Assembly (NCBI GenBank): GCA_002897115.2
Contig: BCIH01000002.1
Span: 515,400-579,399 of the forward strand
Direction of reading: 5' to 3'
Length of the DNA stretch: 64,000 nucleotides
DNA from: Prototheca cutis
Lineage: Eukaryota > Chlorophyta > Trebouxiophyceae > Chlorellales > Chlorellaceae
The notes under the pieces are model-generated. The model was not told the origin of the DNA, ran no database searches, and saw nothing but the letters and a program-made list of their open reading frames with translations. Shown here piece by piece: positions 39,042 through 50,018 of the stretch (position 1 is its first letter; the number at the start of each line of letters is the position of its first letter). The translations under genes were made by a program, and so were the position numbers.

Positions 39042-39621
39042 GACGGCTCCTACCTGGGCAGGTGCTCAGCCGTGACCGCGACCTAGGCCCCCCGTCATGC
39101 CATGGGGCGCATGGTTCCCAGTCTAGATCCTCTCTGACATGACTTTTGGCGCCATGCCTTGGGCCGCGGAGGGGCCGAGGGCCGGAACGCGCGATCCAGA
39201 AGGCGCTCGACAGGAGCACCCCGGCAGGACAGCGCTTGGAACGGGATGCTGGGACCCTCGAGCGTCACACAGAGGCATGCAAGACCTCGGGCAATGTAAT
39301 CAATTTACATGGACATGGCGTGGCATGCAAAGACTTGTGCTGCAAGGACAGCACTGGCCAGGTCCCAGTTTCGAAAGTACCGTGATGCAGGTGGGTACGG
39401 ATCCCCCATTGATGGCCCACAGGCAGAGATGTCGATNTTCATGTCGCTCCAGAGCCCCACAAGCTCTTGCAACGGCGCGTCCTGTGCTCTACCCGGTTAA
39501 TTTTTCACGAGATACAGTGGCGAAACGTGTGAGCACTGCACAAGANCACCGCATCTTCAAGGTGGATGGGGTGCATTGGAGCGCAGTGCCCCCAACGACA
39601 AGGGAGATCACAGTCCGACGC
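39042..39621. other. Spacer between MED15 stop and VPS13 start
   Basis: 580 bp between two minus-strand genes. TGTAA on the minus strand at 39309-39305 is a likely MED15 poly(A) signal. The remainder should contain the VPS13 promoter. Some frames are open but show no family similarity. Single N bases at 39437 and 39546. Confidence 0.4.
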
Positions 39622-42600
39622 TCAGGGCCCCGCAGCGACGGCGGAGCACCATGTCTGGCAGAGGTCTCCCAGCGCCGGCGACGCAGTGGCGCCCTCAAAC
39701 GCGGCCATCAGCTTTTGTTGCGCGGCAAACAGCCGCGGGCCCGGCGCGCCCTGGAGTGGCATGTCGAACACCGGCACGGGCGGTTGACCCTCGTCACCAA
39801 GCTCCATCTCAAGCACCTCCCAGGAACGCTTTTCATTGCCGGCGTCCAGCGATGTCGCTGCCCTCGGGTCCTCCTCCGCGGCGGCTGTGCCATTCATCTC
39901 AGCAGTGTTTGTCTCAGTCGAGGCGATAGTATTCCTCCCNGGTTGGCAGGCAANGATCACAGCAGGAGCACTTGTCCTGGATCCCGCAGCCCAGCTGGCG
40001 CTGCAGGCAGTACGCCTGCCCTGTCGGCCAGAACCTGAACCCGGTGGAACAACACGTACCGTGCCGGCCCCGCCCAGCTTCCGCCCAGCTTCCTCGCAGG
40101 CCTCGCGGGCCCAGGGCGCGACGGGTGCCTCGGGCAGGCCCGGCGACGGCCGCAGCACCGCGGCGATCACGTCCATCGCTGCCGGCGTAGGTGCCCGCTC
40201 GACGGGTTCCCTTTCGTCCCCGCCGAACGGTGTCCGAAGCCGGCAGATACGCTTCGCAGGCTGCACGGGCTCCCCCGAGCACGCCGCTGCAGCGGTGTCG
40301 GGCGATGCAAGGCCGCCATGTCTTCCGTCACGCAATAACACTGCCGCCGCGGCCTTGGCGCCGGCGTGCGTCCCGGCCAGGCGCTCCCTCACCAGCGCCA
40401 CTGAATTGGCACAGCGGCGCAGGATGACGTCGGCGTTGTGCTTGGTGGAACTGCTGGCCCCCGCGGGAGGCGGAGCCAGCGCAGCCAGCAGCCGTTCGGC
40501 AGGTGGCTCGCGCCCCGTCCGGATGGGCGCTGGCGCGCCCGACAGGGTCGAGGCCACCGGCCGTTTCAATTTGCCACTGCTGCCGCCGTCGCCGCTGCCA
40601 CTGCCGGACAAGCGCTGCGCTGCGCGGGCAGCCGCGAGACGCTTGGCGGCCGCCGCGGCCACCGCAGCCGCCGTAGAGGACGCAGCAGGCGCACTACCCG
40701 CTGGAGCCGCCGGCTCACCAGCATCGATCTGCTGGCTGTTGTCGTTGGGAGCCTTGGCCTGGCCGTCAGACCTCGGGACCCCTGGATGTTGTGGCGGAAC
40801 AGCAGCAGCGGGCGCCCCACGCCCCGTCCCCTCCCCCGCTGCGCCGCCGACAGACTGCTCCCCGGCCTTCATGGCCCGTCCCTCCGATGGTCCGGAGGTC
40901 GTCGTCGCGCCCCCACCCGCCGCCGCCACAGCAGCAGCGGCAGCAGCGCGTGCGGCCATGGCTGAGCGGTAGCGCTTGACGTACTGCTTTGCCAGGAGCA
41001 GGCGCTCGCGAAGCGTGGTCACGTGGGTGGCCGTGATGTTGCCCTCGGCGGGGGCATCGTCCTCGATCAACGCCGCCGTCTCACGCAGCATCGCCGTGGT
41101 GCTCCGTGTGCTAGAGCTCGCCTGCGCCGACGCCGCGCTTTCCAGTCGTGCCAGCAACAGCTTCATGTCCTGTGAGTCACGGGGCGGGCGGCGTTTGGTA
41201 ATCATCGGTTGTTCTTGTCTTTGTTTCGGGAATTTGAAAGCAGGAGCTGCTGCTGCGTCAGGTGCACATGACGACATCCCAGCAACATACGTACACACAT
41301 GCATACTCTGATTGCGCCAAATGTAACACAATGCATGCACTGAATCCGGGGACAAACTCAAAGGACCCCATGCCTGGCCCCAACCAAGGCCCAGCAAACA
41401 GCGACCCCACCAGACCTTGAGCAGCTCCTTACGGGCGAGGGCCTGCAGGCGGAGGTACTCGGCCGCGACGCGGTTGCTGCTGGCCGCACCCGAATCGCCG
41501 GCCTGAGACACCGCCGGCGTGGACGCTGTCGGCGCCGGCGCGCCTGCTGCACCCTGGTGCTGGTACTGCTGCTGCTGTTGCTGCACCGACTGCTGCGATT
41601 GCTGCGGCGCTGCGGGACGCTGCTGTTGCTGCTGCACCTGGTACTGCTGGTACGCAGGCTGCGTCTGCTGCTGCGGCGCGGGGGCCTGATGCACGGGGAC
41701 CGCAGCGTACTGCTGCTGCGACGTCTGCGCCGCGGTGGCGCCGTACTGCTGCTGCTGCTGTTGCCGCTGGAGCTGGGCTTGGTACTGCGTGGGCTGGGCC
41801 GCCTGGTACTGCGGCGCCTGGTACACCTGCTGGTATTGCTGCTGCTGCGGAGGCGCGGTGCCGGGCACGTACTGGTATGGCTGCTGCTGCGGGGCAGTGG
41901 CCGCCTGGTACGCCTGTTGCGTGTACTGCTGGCCTTGCTGGTACGCCGCCTGCGGCTGGTACGGCACGGGCACCGCCCCATACTGCTGCATGCCGTAACC
42001 CGGCATCTGCCCGGGTGCAGGCGTGCCGGCACCGTAGTGGACCTGCCCGGTTGGAGCACCGTATGCGGCCTGCTGCACCTGCTGCTGTTGCGGCGGCATG
42101 GGGGCTTGGTACTGCACTGGGTACTGCTGCGCGGCGGCGGCATACTGCCCCGGGGCAGGTGCTGGTGCGCCGTANTACGCGGTCGCCTGAGGGTCCTGGG
42201 ACTGGCGAGCCGCCGCAGGGCCGCCATAGCCCTGGTATGGCATGCCATACTGCTGTTGCTGCTGCTGCTGTGCCGCTGGCTGCTGTGGCACGGCAGCTGG
42301 CTGCTGCTGCTGGTGAGGTGCCGCTGCAGGTGTATAAGCCCGCTGCACTGCAAACTGCTGGTCCGCGGCGCTGGGCGGCCGCCCGACATAGCTTGCGCTT
42401 TGGGCTTGCTGCGCATGGTACTGCGTCGCCTGGGATACCGCGGGAGCCTGGTACTGCATGGCCGGTGCAACCTGCTGCTGCTGTGCCTGCTGCTGGTACT
42501 GCGAAGCCGCCTGCTGGTACTGCGAAGCCGCCTGCTGCTGCAGGGAGGAAGGGTGTCATGGCGACAGCGTCATCCACACTGCCAATGTGCATTGGAGCCA

Positions 42601-42685
42601 CCAAAAAAAGCTTGTCTGCCGGCCCTGCAACCACCCCTCCCCCCATGCCCCCAGACAAAAGCACTCGACATACCAGCGCCGCCCG

Positions 42686-42717
<32 letters not shown>

Positions 42718-43149
42718 ATCCCCACGTGCCTGGTCGGCATTGGCCTTGTCCAGGATGTTTTTGATCTTGCTGGACATGAGCTGCATCCACTGGGCACGGG
42801 TGGATGTGCTGTTGTAAATGTGCTCCTCCGTCTTGGTGGCAAGGTTCCTCGCCCGGGCATCGTCATTCTTGAGCAGCTGACGTAGCGCCTGGAGCCTGCG
42901 TGCAGTGAGGGGCCATAGTCGACCATATCGGTGGTCAGGTCCTGCTCCAAAATCCCTAGCTAGCTTGCGGGGCCCTGTGCAGTCGCATGCCACCGGCCAG
43001 CTCGGACAATGCCAACGGGACCCCATCCCCGGCAACCAGCACTTGGCCTCCAAGGATACAGGAAGGGGACCCTGGACGCACGACCCCCGTCCTTACAGCT
43101 GCATTCGCAGTTGCTCCCGATCCGCCTGATTTAGGTCAAGGGGCGGCAT
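39622..43149 (-). CDS. MED15: Mediator complex subunit 15 (MED15), KIX domain and Gln-rich
   Basis: Four exons, 43149-43097, 42895-42730, 42537-41416 and 41169-39622, give 962 residues; a further small intron near 39,950 cannot be excluded. MED15 is a t Mediator tail subunit that binds activators. Residues about 1-70 form the KIX domain (start MPPLDLNQADREQLRMQL, then RNLATKTEEHIYNSTST, RAQWMQLMSSKIKNIL), which matches yeast Gal11 and plant MED15. Residues about 75-440 are Gln/Tyr/Pro/Ala-rich with many Q runs coded mostly by CAG. An Ala-rich section follows, and the end LFAAQQKLMAAFEG with LGDLCQTWCSAV matches the MED15 C-terminal box. Intron 2 (42729-42538) is GC-AG and holds a 32-G tract on the sense strand. 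N bases at 39950, 39954 and 42176. Confidence 0.85.
42686..42717 (-). repeat. Poly-G (32 G, sense strand) in MED15 intron 2
   Basis: Thirty-two C on the plus strand, starting about 12 nt inside the intron from the GC donor at 42729. Confidence 0.95.
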
Positions 43150-43307
43150 CTTGACGGGTGGAGTGGACGCTCCCGCCCCTGCCGCTTCAACTCTCAAGTG
43201 ATCCCCTCTGCTGCTGGGGGAGTTGGTTACCCCGCCTCGTTATCAACTCGCTCCGTGCGCATGTCGAAATGACTAAGGAAATAAATATCACAATATAACA
43301 CACGGCC

Positions 43308-44257
43308 TCACGAGTGCTCCTGGCCCCCAAATTTGTGGGTTATTTTCACCATTGACGACGACTTCAATTGCGCGTGGACGTCCGACACCGCCAACTCTGC
43401 TGTGGACGAGAGCTGCCGCTCAACCTGGTCCCACACCCTGTCCACATGGGCCACCAGCTTATCGAATCCAGGATGGGAGCAGCAGGCCTGCAGTGTGGTG
43501 GGCAATTGGGCAGACTCGGATTATGTAGTTTGGGCAAGACACTCTCGGGCCACTGGCTACAGTCATGGCTGGCCACGCCCGGCATGGCTACGATGCCCAG
43601 ACCACTCACCAGAATGGCGGCGGCAATGCCCTCGTCACCCATGCTTGCCAGCAAGTCGTCAATGTCCATCCCAGGGTTTGCTCGTCCGGGGGCATTGGCC
43701 GGCAGCTCCCCAAGCCGCAGCAAGCCCGAGGTGAAGCTCTACAAGGTGTGGAAACCGTCCGGGGAGATGAGCGGAACAGGCCTGGGCGGCACATACTCTT
43801 TGCTATCAATGCAATCCCATTTCACTCCCCACTTGGAGATCCTGCACAGTAAACTCACCCGCAGAATGCTCGCGCACTCCCTGCCAGCGTGCAGAGNGTG
43901 GAAGCGGAGGGCGCAGACCAACGGCCCCTCAGACTCCTCCTGTCTGCAGCTCAACAGGACGACGTCGCCACCATCAGGAACCCTGACAACGCCGTGATGG
44001 CAGCAAAAGTAGAGGAACGTCGTCCCCAGGGGCCGCAGCCTCCTGCGCACAAATCCGGGGGCTCCCTTGAGGTCGATCACCAAGTCCAGGCCGTCCCCAT
44101 CAGCTGGTGCCCGCAGATGCAGCACGCTCGTGGGGCAGTCGCTCAGCAGCCATGCTCCTGGCGTCGCACTGTCGGCCTGCCGAGCCTGGGGCATCCACAT
44201 GCCGACGCTGACCACCCAGCACAGGCTGGAGGGGAGGGCCCCACCCGGCCAGGCCAT
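43308..44257 (-). CDS. Unrecognised protein, 235 residues
   Basis: Three exons, 44257-43859, 43738-43610 and 43487-43308, join in phase 0 with good GT-AG sites. I do not recognise the family. The first 130 residues have alternating strands suggesting a small beta domain (LHLRAPADGDGLDLVIDL, LRPLGTTFLYFCCHHGVVRV, DVVLLSCRQEES). The middle has a short helix, MDIDDLLASMGDEGIAAAIL. The end is helical and charged (HPGFDKLVAHVDRVWDQVER) and finishes SSMVKITHKFGGQEHS. No signal peptide or membrane span. A start is possible at 44257 or at a later Met. It lies upstream of MED15 on the same strand, with 158 nt between its stop and the MED15 ATG. N at 43897. Confidence 0.65.
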
Positions 44258-44793
44258 GCTTGGCGTGCCCACCCTGATCTCAGCAAATCCGGGAGGTACT
44301 CGTCATGATGAACGCGTATTCTATTTGTAATGTCCATACAAATTACGAGAAACTGTACGACGGAATTTTAATGCTCTAACGTGATTGGGCCCCGCGCCAT
44401 GATTTCGCAGGGGCCTTGTTGCCGACTAGCCACCCGGCGCGATATGTAGGCATCGCGTCGGCGCTCGTCAAAAACCCGGGGCATATTCCGCCGGTCGGGG
44501 AAGGTGCAATGGAGTAGAAGAGGACCCAGATAGTATTGTCCTTGCTCAAAATTTAAATTCCCATCGACTCCCATCACCGGCCAGGGTATGCTGCTGGTGT
44601 ACAACATTGCGTGGTGGGCGCAGGGATTCGCCCCAGCTCCTCCGCCGGTCTTGCAGGGGATCTGCGGGCCCAGGGACTCCGCATGCGAGGCTTGCGGCGC
44701 GCTCAGCCACCCTGCACTTTCCATGTTTCCACAGGCTGGAGAGCCGCCCCAGGGGATCGCAGCACCTGCGCGGACGGTGCGGCCCGGGTCCCC
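44258..44793. promoter_or_regulatory. Divergent promoter region between the 235-residue protein and EPT
   Basis: 536 bp head-to-head spacer. No gene visible; an AT-rich patch with ATTTAAAT lies near 44555. It presumably carries both promoters and 5' UTRs. Confidence 0.4.
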
Positions 44794-46434
44794 ATGCCGT
44801 ACCTGGACAAACAGGCCCTTCAGGGTCTCAAGCACTATTCCTACAAACCTGGAGGCTACACCATCATTGACAACTGGCACACTCCCCACTGGAACTGTGA
44901 GCGCCGGCTTGAGAGGAATGTGCTTGGGTGTGGGGGCTTTCCATGATCTACCTGCCCTGTTGTTTGGTGGCCTCACGTTGTTCAGTCAATGGCAGCAAGT
45001 CTAGCTGCACCACTTCTCCACCGTACCTCATGATGATGCCATCTCCCTCCCTGCACTTCCATGCACACAGATGTGGTGGACAACCTCATCCCGGCCTGGC
45101 TGGCACCCAACGTGATCACACTCCTCGGCTTGGCGGCTGTGCTGCTTGGCAACGCTGTCGCACTCTACCACGCCCCACACCTCGCTCGTATGTTGTTGTT
45201 ATTCCGGGGCATGGTCATTGATGTTGAAACAAACACACGCACACACTGTCACCCCCATCCCCACCCCCACTTCCATCACCCGATGGCAATAAGCAGAGCA
45301 TGTCCCTCGCTGGGTGTGTGGCCTGATGGCGGCGGCACAGTTTTTCTATCTGCACATGGACTGCCTGGACGGCAAGCAGGCTCGGCGCACGGGGTCGAGC
45401 AGCCCGCTAGGCCAGCTGTTTGACCACGGTTGCGACGCCCTGGTGGTGCAGTTTGTCGTTGCCATGCTGGCGGTGAGCCTGGAGCTGGAGCCCGGGTGGC
45501 TGCTGTGGCTGGGCAACCTGGTCGTGTTCACACCCTTCATTCTCGCGCACTGGGAGGAGTACCACACGGGGACCATGACTTATGGCAATGGCGTGTGGGG
45601 CGTCACCGAGGCCAACTACATGGTGGTCCTGATTCACGCGATCTCTGCTGCCGCTGGGACGGGTGTCTGGGCAGTCACCCCGGTGCCAGCGCTGGGCCTG
45701 GACACTGCCATCGCCGGTGCCGCGTGGCTGCCGGTTCCCGTGCGCGCTTTCTTGCAGCACCTGACCATGCGTGAGGTGGCGCTTCTGGGGCTCGCCGTCA
45801 TGGGCAGCCTCATGGTCTCCGACCAGGTCACGCGCGTCTTCTTCCCCGACCCCAAAGTCCTGGTGGGTGGGTGGGTGGGTGGGTGTGTGTGCTCGCATGC
45901 ACTTGCGTGGTTTTGTTAAATTCAACAAGAACAATAAGCAAGCAAGCAAAGAGTCAAAAACGCTGACAGGAGGAGCGGCGGCGGCGTGCGGAAGAGGCCG
46001 GGGACAACCGGCATCTGGGCCATGGCATGGCGGTGTGCCACCTGGCGCAGCTCCTGCTGCCCCTGGCGATCGGCGCGGTGCTGGTGGCACAGCCTGCGGC
46101 GCGTGCGGGGCCCATCCGCCTGCGCATGGCGACCTTTGGGACGGCGTACGCCCTCCTCAACACGCGTCTCATCATGGCACACATGTCTAAGGTGCCCTTT
46201 GCGCCCGCGGTGTGGCCGCTGGCAGCGCAGGCGCTGCAGCTGGGCAATGCCCTGGTGCCCAGCGGCCCGGTCCTGGAGCCCACCGCGCTCGCGTACGCCG
46301 TCGCGGCCATCACCGTGGCGGGGTACCTGCACTACGCCATCTGCATGGTTCGCGAGATCTGCGCGTTCCTGGGCATCCGCGCACTGCACTTGACCCCGGC
46401 GCAGATCGCACTCAAGAAGCAACACAAGGAGTAA
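44794..46434 (+). CDS. Ethanolamine/choline phosphotransferase (CDP-alcohol phosphatidyltransferase)
   Basis: Four exons, 44794-44896, 45071-45187, 45297-45862 and 45970-46434, encode 416 residues. The enzyme transfers phosphoethanolamine or phosphocholine from the CDP-alcohol to diacylglycerol, the last Kennedy-pathway step, in the ER membrane. The CDP-alcohol phosphatidyltransferase motif DG-x2-AR-x8-G-x3-D-x3-D is complete: DGKQARRTGSSSPLGQLFDH followed by GCD. The start MPYLDKQALQGLKHYSYKPG and LIPAWLAPNVITLLGLAA match eukaryotic EPT/CPT/AAPT proteins. About eight membrane segments follow. The C-terminus QIALKKQHKE is basic. Which head group is preferred cannot be told; plants and algae often have one dual enzyme. 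Intron 3 opens with a four-fold GGGT repeat. Confidence 0.93.
45863..45887 (+). repeat. GGGT repeat at the donor of EPT intron 3 (G-quadruplex motif)
   Basis: Four GGGT units directly after the donor G-T, continuing into TGTGTG. This fits the canonical G3-loop G-quadruplex pattern on the sense strand. Confidence 0.85.
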
Positions 46435-46847
46435 AGATGAGTGGACTGTCTTCCATGACATTCCATTACGCTTCAAAACCGCAGGTGTGCATGCACCGAA
46501 ACAGACTAGGTTCTCCCCTGCCAAAAATGCATCCTTTTCTCTGCTTTGCGCTCATTTCCTACTGTGGTATCAGCTGCCGGGTGCATGTGTAAGTGGAGCG
46601 AGTGAGAGTGGTGTTGTTTGGAGAGGGCTGATCACCAGCGTTAGGGACGAGGGGCGACGCAACAAAATGTGGGCGCGAACATCTCCCGGCGAACCTGCCT
46701 GAGAACGAAACTCCAAAGGGCCGAGAGCAGCAAGCCCACATCAGTGCATTCCCAAATTCATGGCACTGCATTATACATAACGAACTGTCTGCATACAGCG
46801 CGGCGCGCGACAGGACTGCCGTATCGTGTGCCTGGGCTCAGGGCAGG
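46435..46847. other. Spacer between EPT and ZC3H15
   Basis: 413 bp, both neighbours on the plus strand. TGTAA at 46588-46592 is 154 nt after the EPT stop and is its likely poly(A) signal, leaving about 250 bp for the ZC3H15 promoter. No gene seen. Confidence 0.5.
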
Positions 46848-47909
46848 ATGCCTCCCAAGAAGGCCGCTGGGGGCAAGGCAGCGGATAAGGCGCAGAAGGT
46901 GTCGTGCGCGGGTGGATGTCGTATGAGAGCTCATGTGTGTTTGGGATCAGCAGCGTGGCGTGCAATGGACTGCATGGCGCGGGATGGCCGGCATGGCGCT
47001 GCGGCTCCCTGTCAGTATTGAGTGCTTTGCCGAGCCGCCTGTCAACTCCCCATATCCACCTGCTCAGATTGTGGAGGACAAGACTTTTGGCCTGAAGAAC
47101 AAGAACAAGTCCAAGGTGTGAAGGGCAAGTGGAATGGACTTTGGAATGAGCCTGGGCTGATCGGTGGGAGCGGCTCATAACTGGGGTTGGCCCAGCGGCA
47201 TGGTGCGATGTGTTCATCACCCTTACACCACTTGCCCCTTTGCAGGTCGTACAAAAGTATGTGCAGCAGGTGCAGGCATCGCTGCGACCCAGTCAGAAGC
47301 AGCAGCGGCTAGAGGAGCCCTCCCGCAAGGTCGGTGGCCCAGCGCATGTTGGGAATGGGGGGATTTACAATCATTGCATGCATGCAGTGACAAGGGAGGT
47401 TGTGTTGACCATGCCTCGCTCTGTGTCGTAGGCAGCCAAGTTACGGGATATGAATAACGACCGCATGATTCCCTCTGGCCCGCCCACTCTGCAGGATCTG
47501 AAGAAGCAGGAGCTTGAGCGGCAGAAGGAGCTGGATGAGTTGTTTGCCNTGGCCATCAAGCAGCCCAAGGTCCCTCCAGGTCCGGGTTGATTCCCAATCG
47601 TTGTTGGTCTGAGACTTTTTCCTCGTGTGATGCATGTTTGGGAGTGGCATTAGTAGTGCCATGCAGAGTTCCTGGAAAAGATCCTTCATCTCCTTTTTGC
47701 CAATCAGCCCAGTTTCAGTGAATGAGCTCAACCCCAGCAACAGATGAATACATACATGAAAACCCCCTACCTTCCACAGGTGTGGACCCCAAGACGATTG
47801 TGTGTGAGCACTACCGGCACGGCAAGTGCACCAAGGGCTTCAAGTGCAAGTTCTCGCATGATCTTTCCATCGAACGCAAGGGCCCAAGGGCTTCCATCTA
47901 TGAGAGCAG

Positions 47910-47986
<77 letters not shown>

Positions 47987-49491
47987 GGGGGAGGTTCTTG
48001 GATGGGGCTTGTGCTGGGCTGGGAAGAGGGAAATATCCGCATTCCAGGATGGGGTTGATGTGGGAAACACCCCTGCCCTGGGCAAGCTAGAATGCCACCC
48101 CTTGTTGGCTCGACCCAAGTCTGCACTGCGGAGCCTGCACCCGCCGCCCTCGCCCCGCGTGTGCCCAACTTCTCAGAGAAAAGGCGACTGATGATGACAA
48201 GGGCATGGACGACTGGGATCAGGCCGAGCTGGAAAAGGCAGTGGCTGAGAAGCATGGCAGCGATAACAAGAACCGGCCCACGGCCATCATTTGCAAGCAC
48301 TTCCTGGAAGCCGTGGAGAAGCGGCAGTACGGCTGGTGAGCCATGTGGAGTGCATGCATGCAGTCGTTGACCATGTTTTCCCGAATACCAGTCCATCCAC
48401 CGTCCCCCTTCCCCACTCACACAATTCAGGTTCTGGCAGTGCCCTGGAGGCAAGGACTGCAAGTACCGGCACGCGCTGCCTCCGGGCTACATCCTCAAGT
48501 CGCAGATGAAGGAGCTCCTGGAGGAAGAGGCCGCCAATGTGCGTGCGATGCATGGGCTGGGATGTTGTGTCGTGGCCCTTTTTTTGGGGGGGGGGGGGGT
48601 TTTGTTCGGTACTAAGCACAGCACTGTGCCCCGTCCACAACAGCACCCTACTGAATCTGGCTAGTTCCAGTGCCCTCAAATCAATGCCCCTTCACGCACA
48701 CAGAAGCCGTCCGTGGAGGAAATTATCGAGGAGGAGAGGGCCAAGGTCGATGCCAAGACACAGATTAACAACGAGGTATGCATTGAGCGAGCAGTCACAC
48801 GGACTGAGTTTGCCAATCCCCACCACCCCCCTTCACCACCACCATACGCACACACAACCCACCCCTGGCCTTTCTATTGCGCAGGTGTTCCTCAAGTGGC
48901 GGGAGGAGAAGCGGCAGGCNAAGGTCGAGGCGCGGTGGCTGCAGGAGGAGGAACGGCGCAAGAAGGGCTTGCTCACTGGTGGGGGAGATGGATGTGTGTG
49001 TTTGGGGGGGGGGATGGGAGAGAGGGGCGCGTCGCCTGCTGCCAAGACATCACCGCTCCCTTCCCTGGATCACACACACACGCGCACGCGAGGGGAAAAT
49101 TCTCACCCGCATGATATGTTGCTGCCTCTGCGTTGCAGGGCGCGAGATGTTCCAGGAGGAAGGTTTTGAGGCGGCCGACGATCTGGGCGCCACCGACGAC
49201 ACCGGCTACGCGCGCGAGGTGGATGAGGAAGCCCAGATCGCGAGCATGGCCGCAGCTGCTGCGGAAGCGGCGCGGACGGCCGCCGCGCAGCGCGAGCGGG
49301 ATGCCGGTGGTGAGGCAGATGCTCCGGCGCCGGGTGCGCCTGCGGCCGGCAAGCCTGTGCCGGCGGCCTCCGAGGTGGTGCTCAGCACTGCCGAGGAGGA
49401 GGAGCTGTTTGGAGGCGACGACGATGACGACGACGATGACGGGCTGCTGGACGAGCTAGAAGCAGACCTGGCGCAGTCCAAGCTGGGCTGA
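46848..49491 (+). CDS. ZC3H15: Zinc finger CCCH protein, ZC3H15/DFRP1 (Tma46) type
   Basis: Ten exons (46848-46898, 47068-47115, 47246-47329, 47432-47579, 47780-47909, 48177-48335, 48430-48538, 48704-48775, 48885-48978, 49139-49491) give 415 residues. DFRP1 binds and stabilises the translational GTPase DRG1 on polysomes. The start MPPKKAAGGKAADKAQK and IVEDKTFGLKNKNKSK are family hallmarks. Two CCCH fingers are present: CEHYRHGKCTKGFKCKFSH and, after ICKHFLEAVEKRQYGW, FWQCPGGKDCKYRH with PPGYILK. The C-terminal half is charged, with a coiled stretch and an Asp run ending in LDELEADLAQ. Intron 5 carries a long (GT)n tract, and introns 7 and 9 carry G tracts near their donors. TGTAA at 49564 follows the stop by 73 nt. 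It converges on the B9-like gene. Confidence 0.94.
47913..47985 (+). repeat. (GT)n microsatellite, about 73 bp
   Basis: Pure GT/TG tract starting 3 nt after the donor of ZC3H15 intron 5. Confidence 0.97.
48581..48599 (+). repeat. T7G12 tract in ZC3H15 intron 7
   Basis: Seven T then twelve G on the sense strand, about 42 nt after the donor at 48539. Confidence 0.9.
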
Positions 49492-49563
49492 GCAAGCCCC
49501 CTGAATTTGCTCCCCACAGCATGCACATGGTGAGGATCTCCCCCCTACCACCCCCGCTAAACA

Positions 49564-49568
49564 TGTAA
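49564..49568 (+). terminator. TGTAA polyadenylation signal for ZC3H15
   Basis: TGTAA, 73 nt past the ZC3H15 stop, in the 181-nt gap before the convergent B9-like stop. Confidence 0.5.
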
Positions 49569-49672
49569 AAGGGTGCCTGTTCTGTGCGTGCGTCGGATTC
49601 TACCGGATGTACAAGAAGCAGGGACGGGAGATCAAGCGTTCAGCAGGGTGCATGCATCGCCCGCTCAGCAGT

Positions 49673-50018
49673 TCACTTGTTCAGGACGTCCTTGATCGGT
49701 GGGGGGTGGGGCAGCGGTTGCCGCCCGTAGCCCAGCGACTCCCGGACAGGAGGACCCACCAGGGGCAGCACAATGCCTGCACATGAATGCGCAGTGTCAT
49801 AAGCATGTCGTAGGGGCTTATTGCGACAGCCCCGTGTCGCCCGTGCCCAGCCTACGAGCGCACAGCGGACGGCACTGCACACGGGGTGGCCCTCCCCACG
49901 CCCCCATTCATCTCCTTCCCTGCGCCCCAGGACACGCACCAATGCCGCCGATGATGAAAGACCAGACAATGATGGGTTCACGGTGCATAGCCGTCCGGAA
50001 GCCAGCCATGAGACTCAT
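49673..50018 (-). CDS. Small membrane protein resembling complex I subunit B9 (NDUFA3)
   Basis: Two exons, 50018-49940 and 49776-49673, encode only 60 residues. The product starts MSLMAGFRTAMHREPIIVWS, has one membrane segment continuing FIIGGIGIVLPLVGPP, and ends HPPPIKDVLNK. The arrangement of a short amphipathic start, an EPII/EPVL-type motif, one glycine-rich membrane helix and a Pro-rich tail resembles NDUFA3/B9 of mitochondrial complex I, a single-span accessory subunit. The match rests on a short stretch, so the name is tentative; another tiny inner-membrane subunit is possible. The phase-1 junction and both splice sites are clean, which supports a real gene. Confidence 0.62.

Noticed and set aside
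41557..42885. Long plus-strand frame rich in Leu/Arg opposite MED15
   Set aside because: It is the complement of CAG-rich Gln codons; the minus strand has KIX, clean splicing and family similarity.
47913..47985. Possible CRISPR-like or structured repeat array
   Set aside because: Simple (GT)n microsatellite with no spacers.
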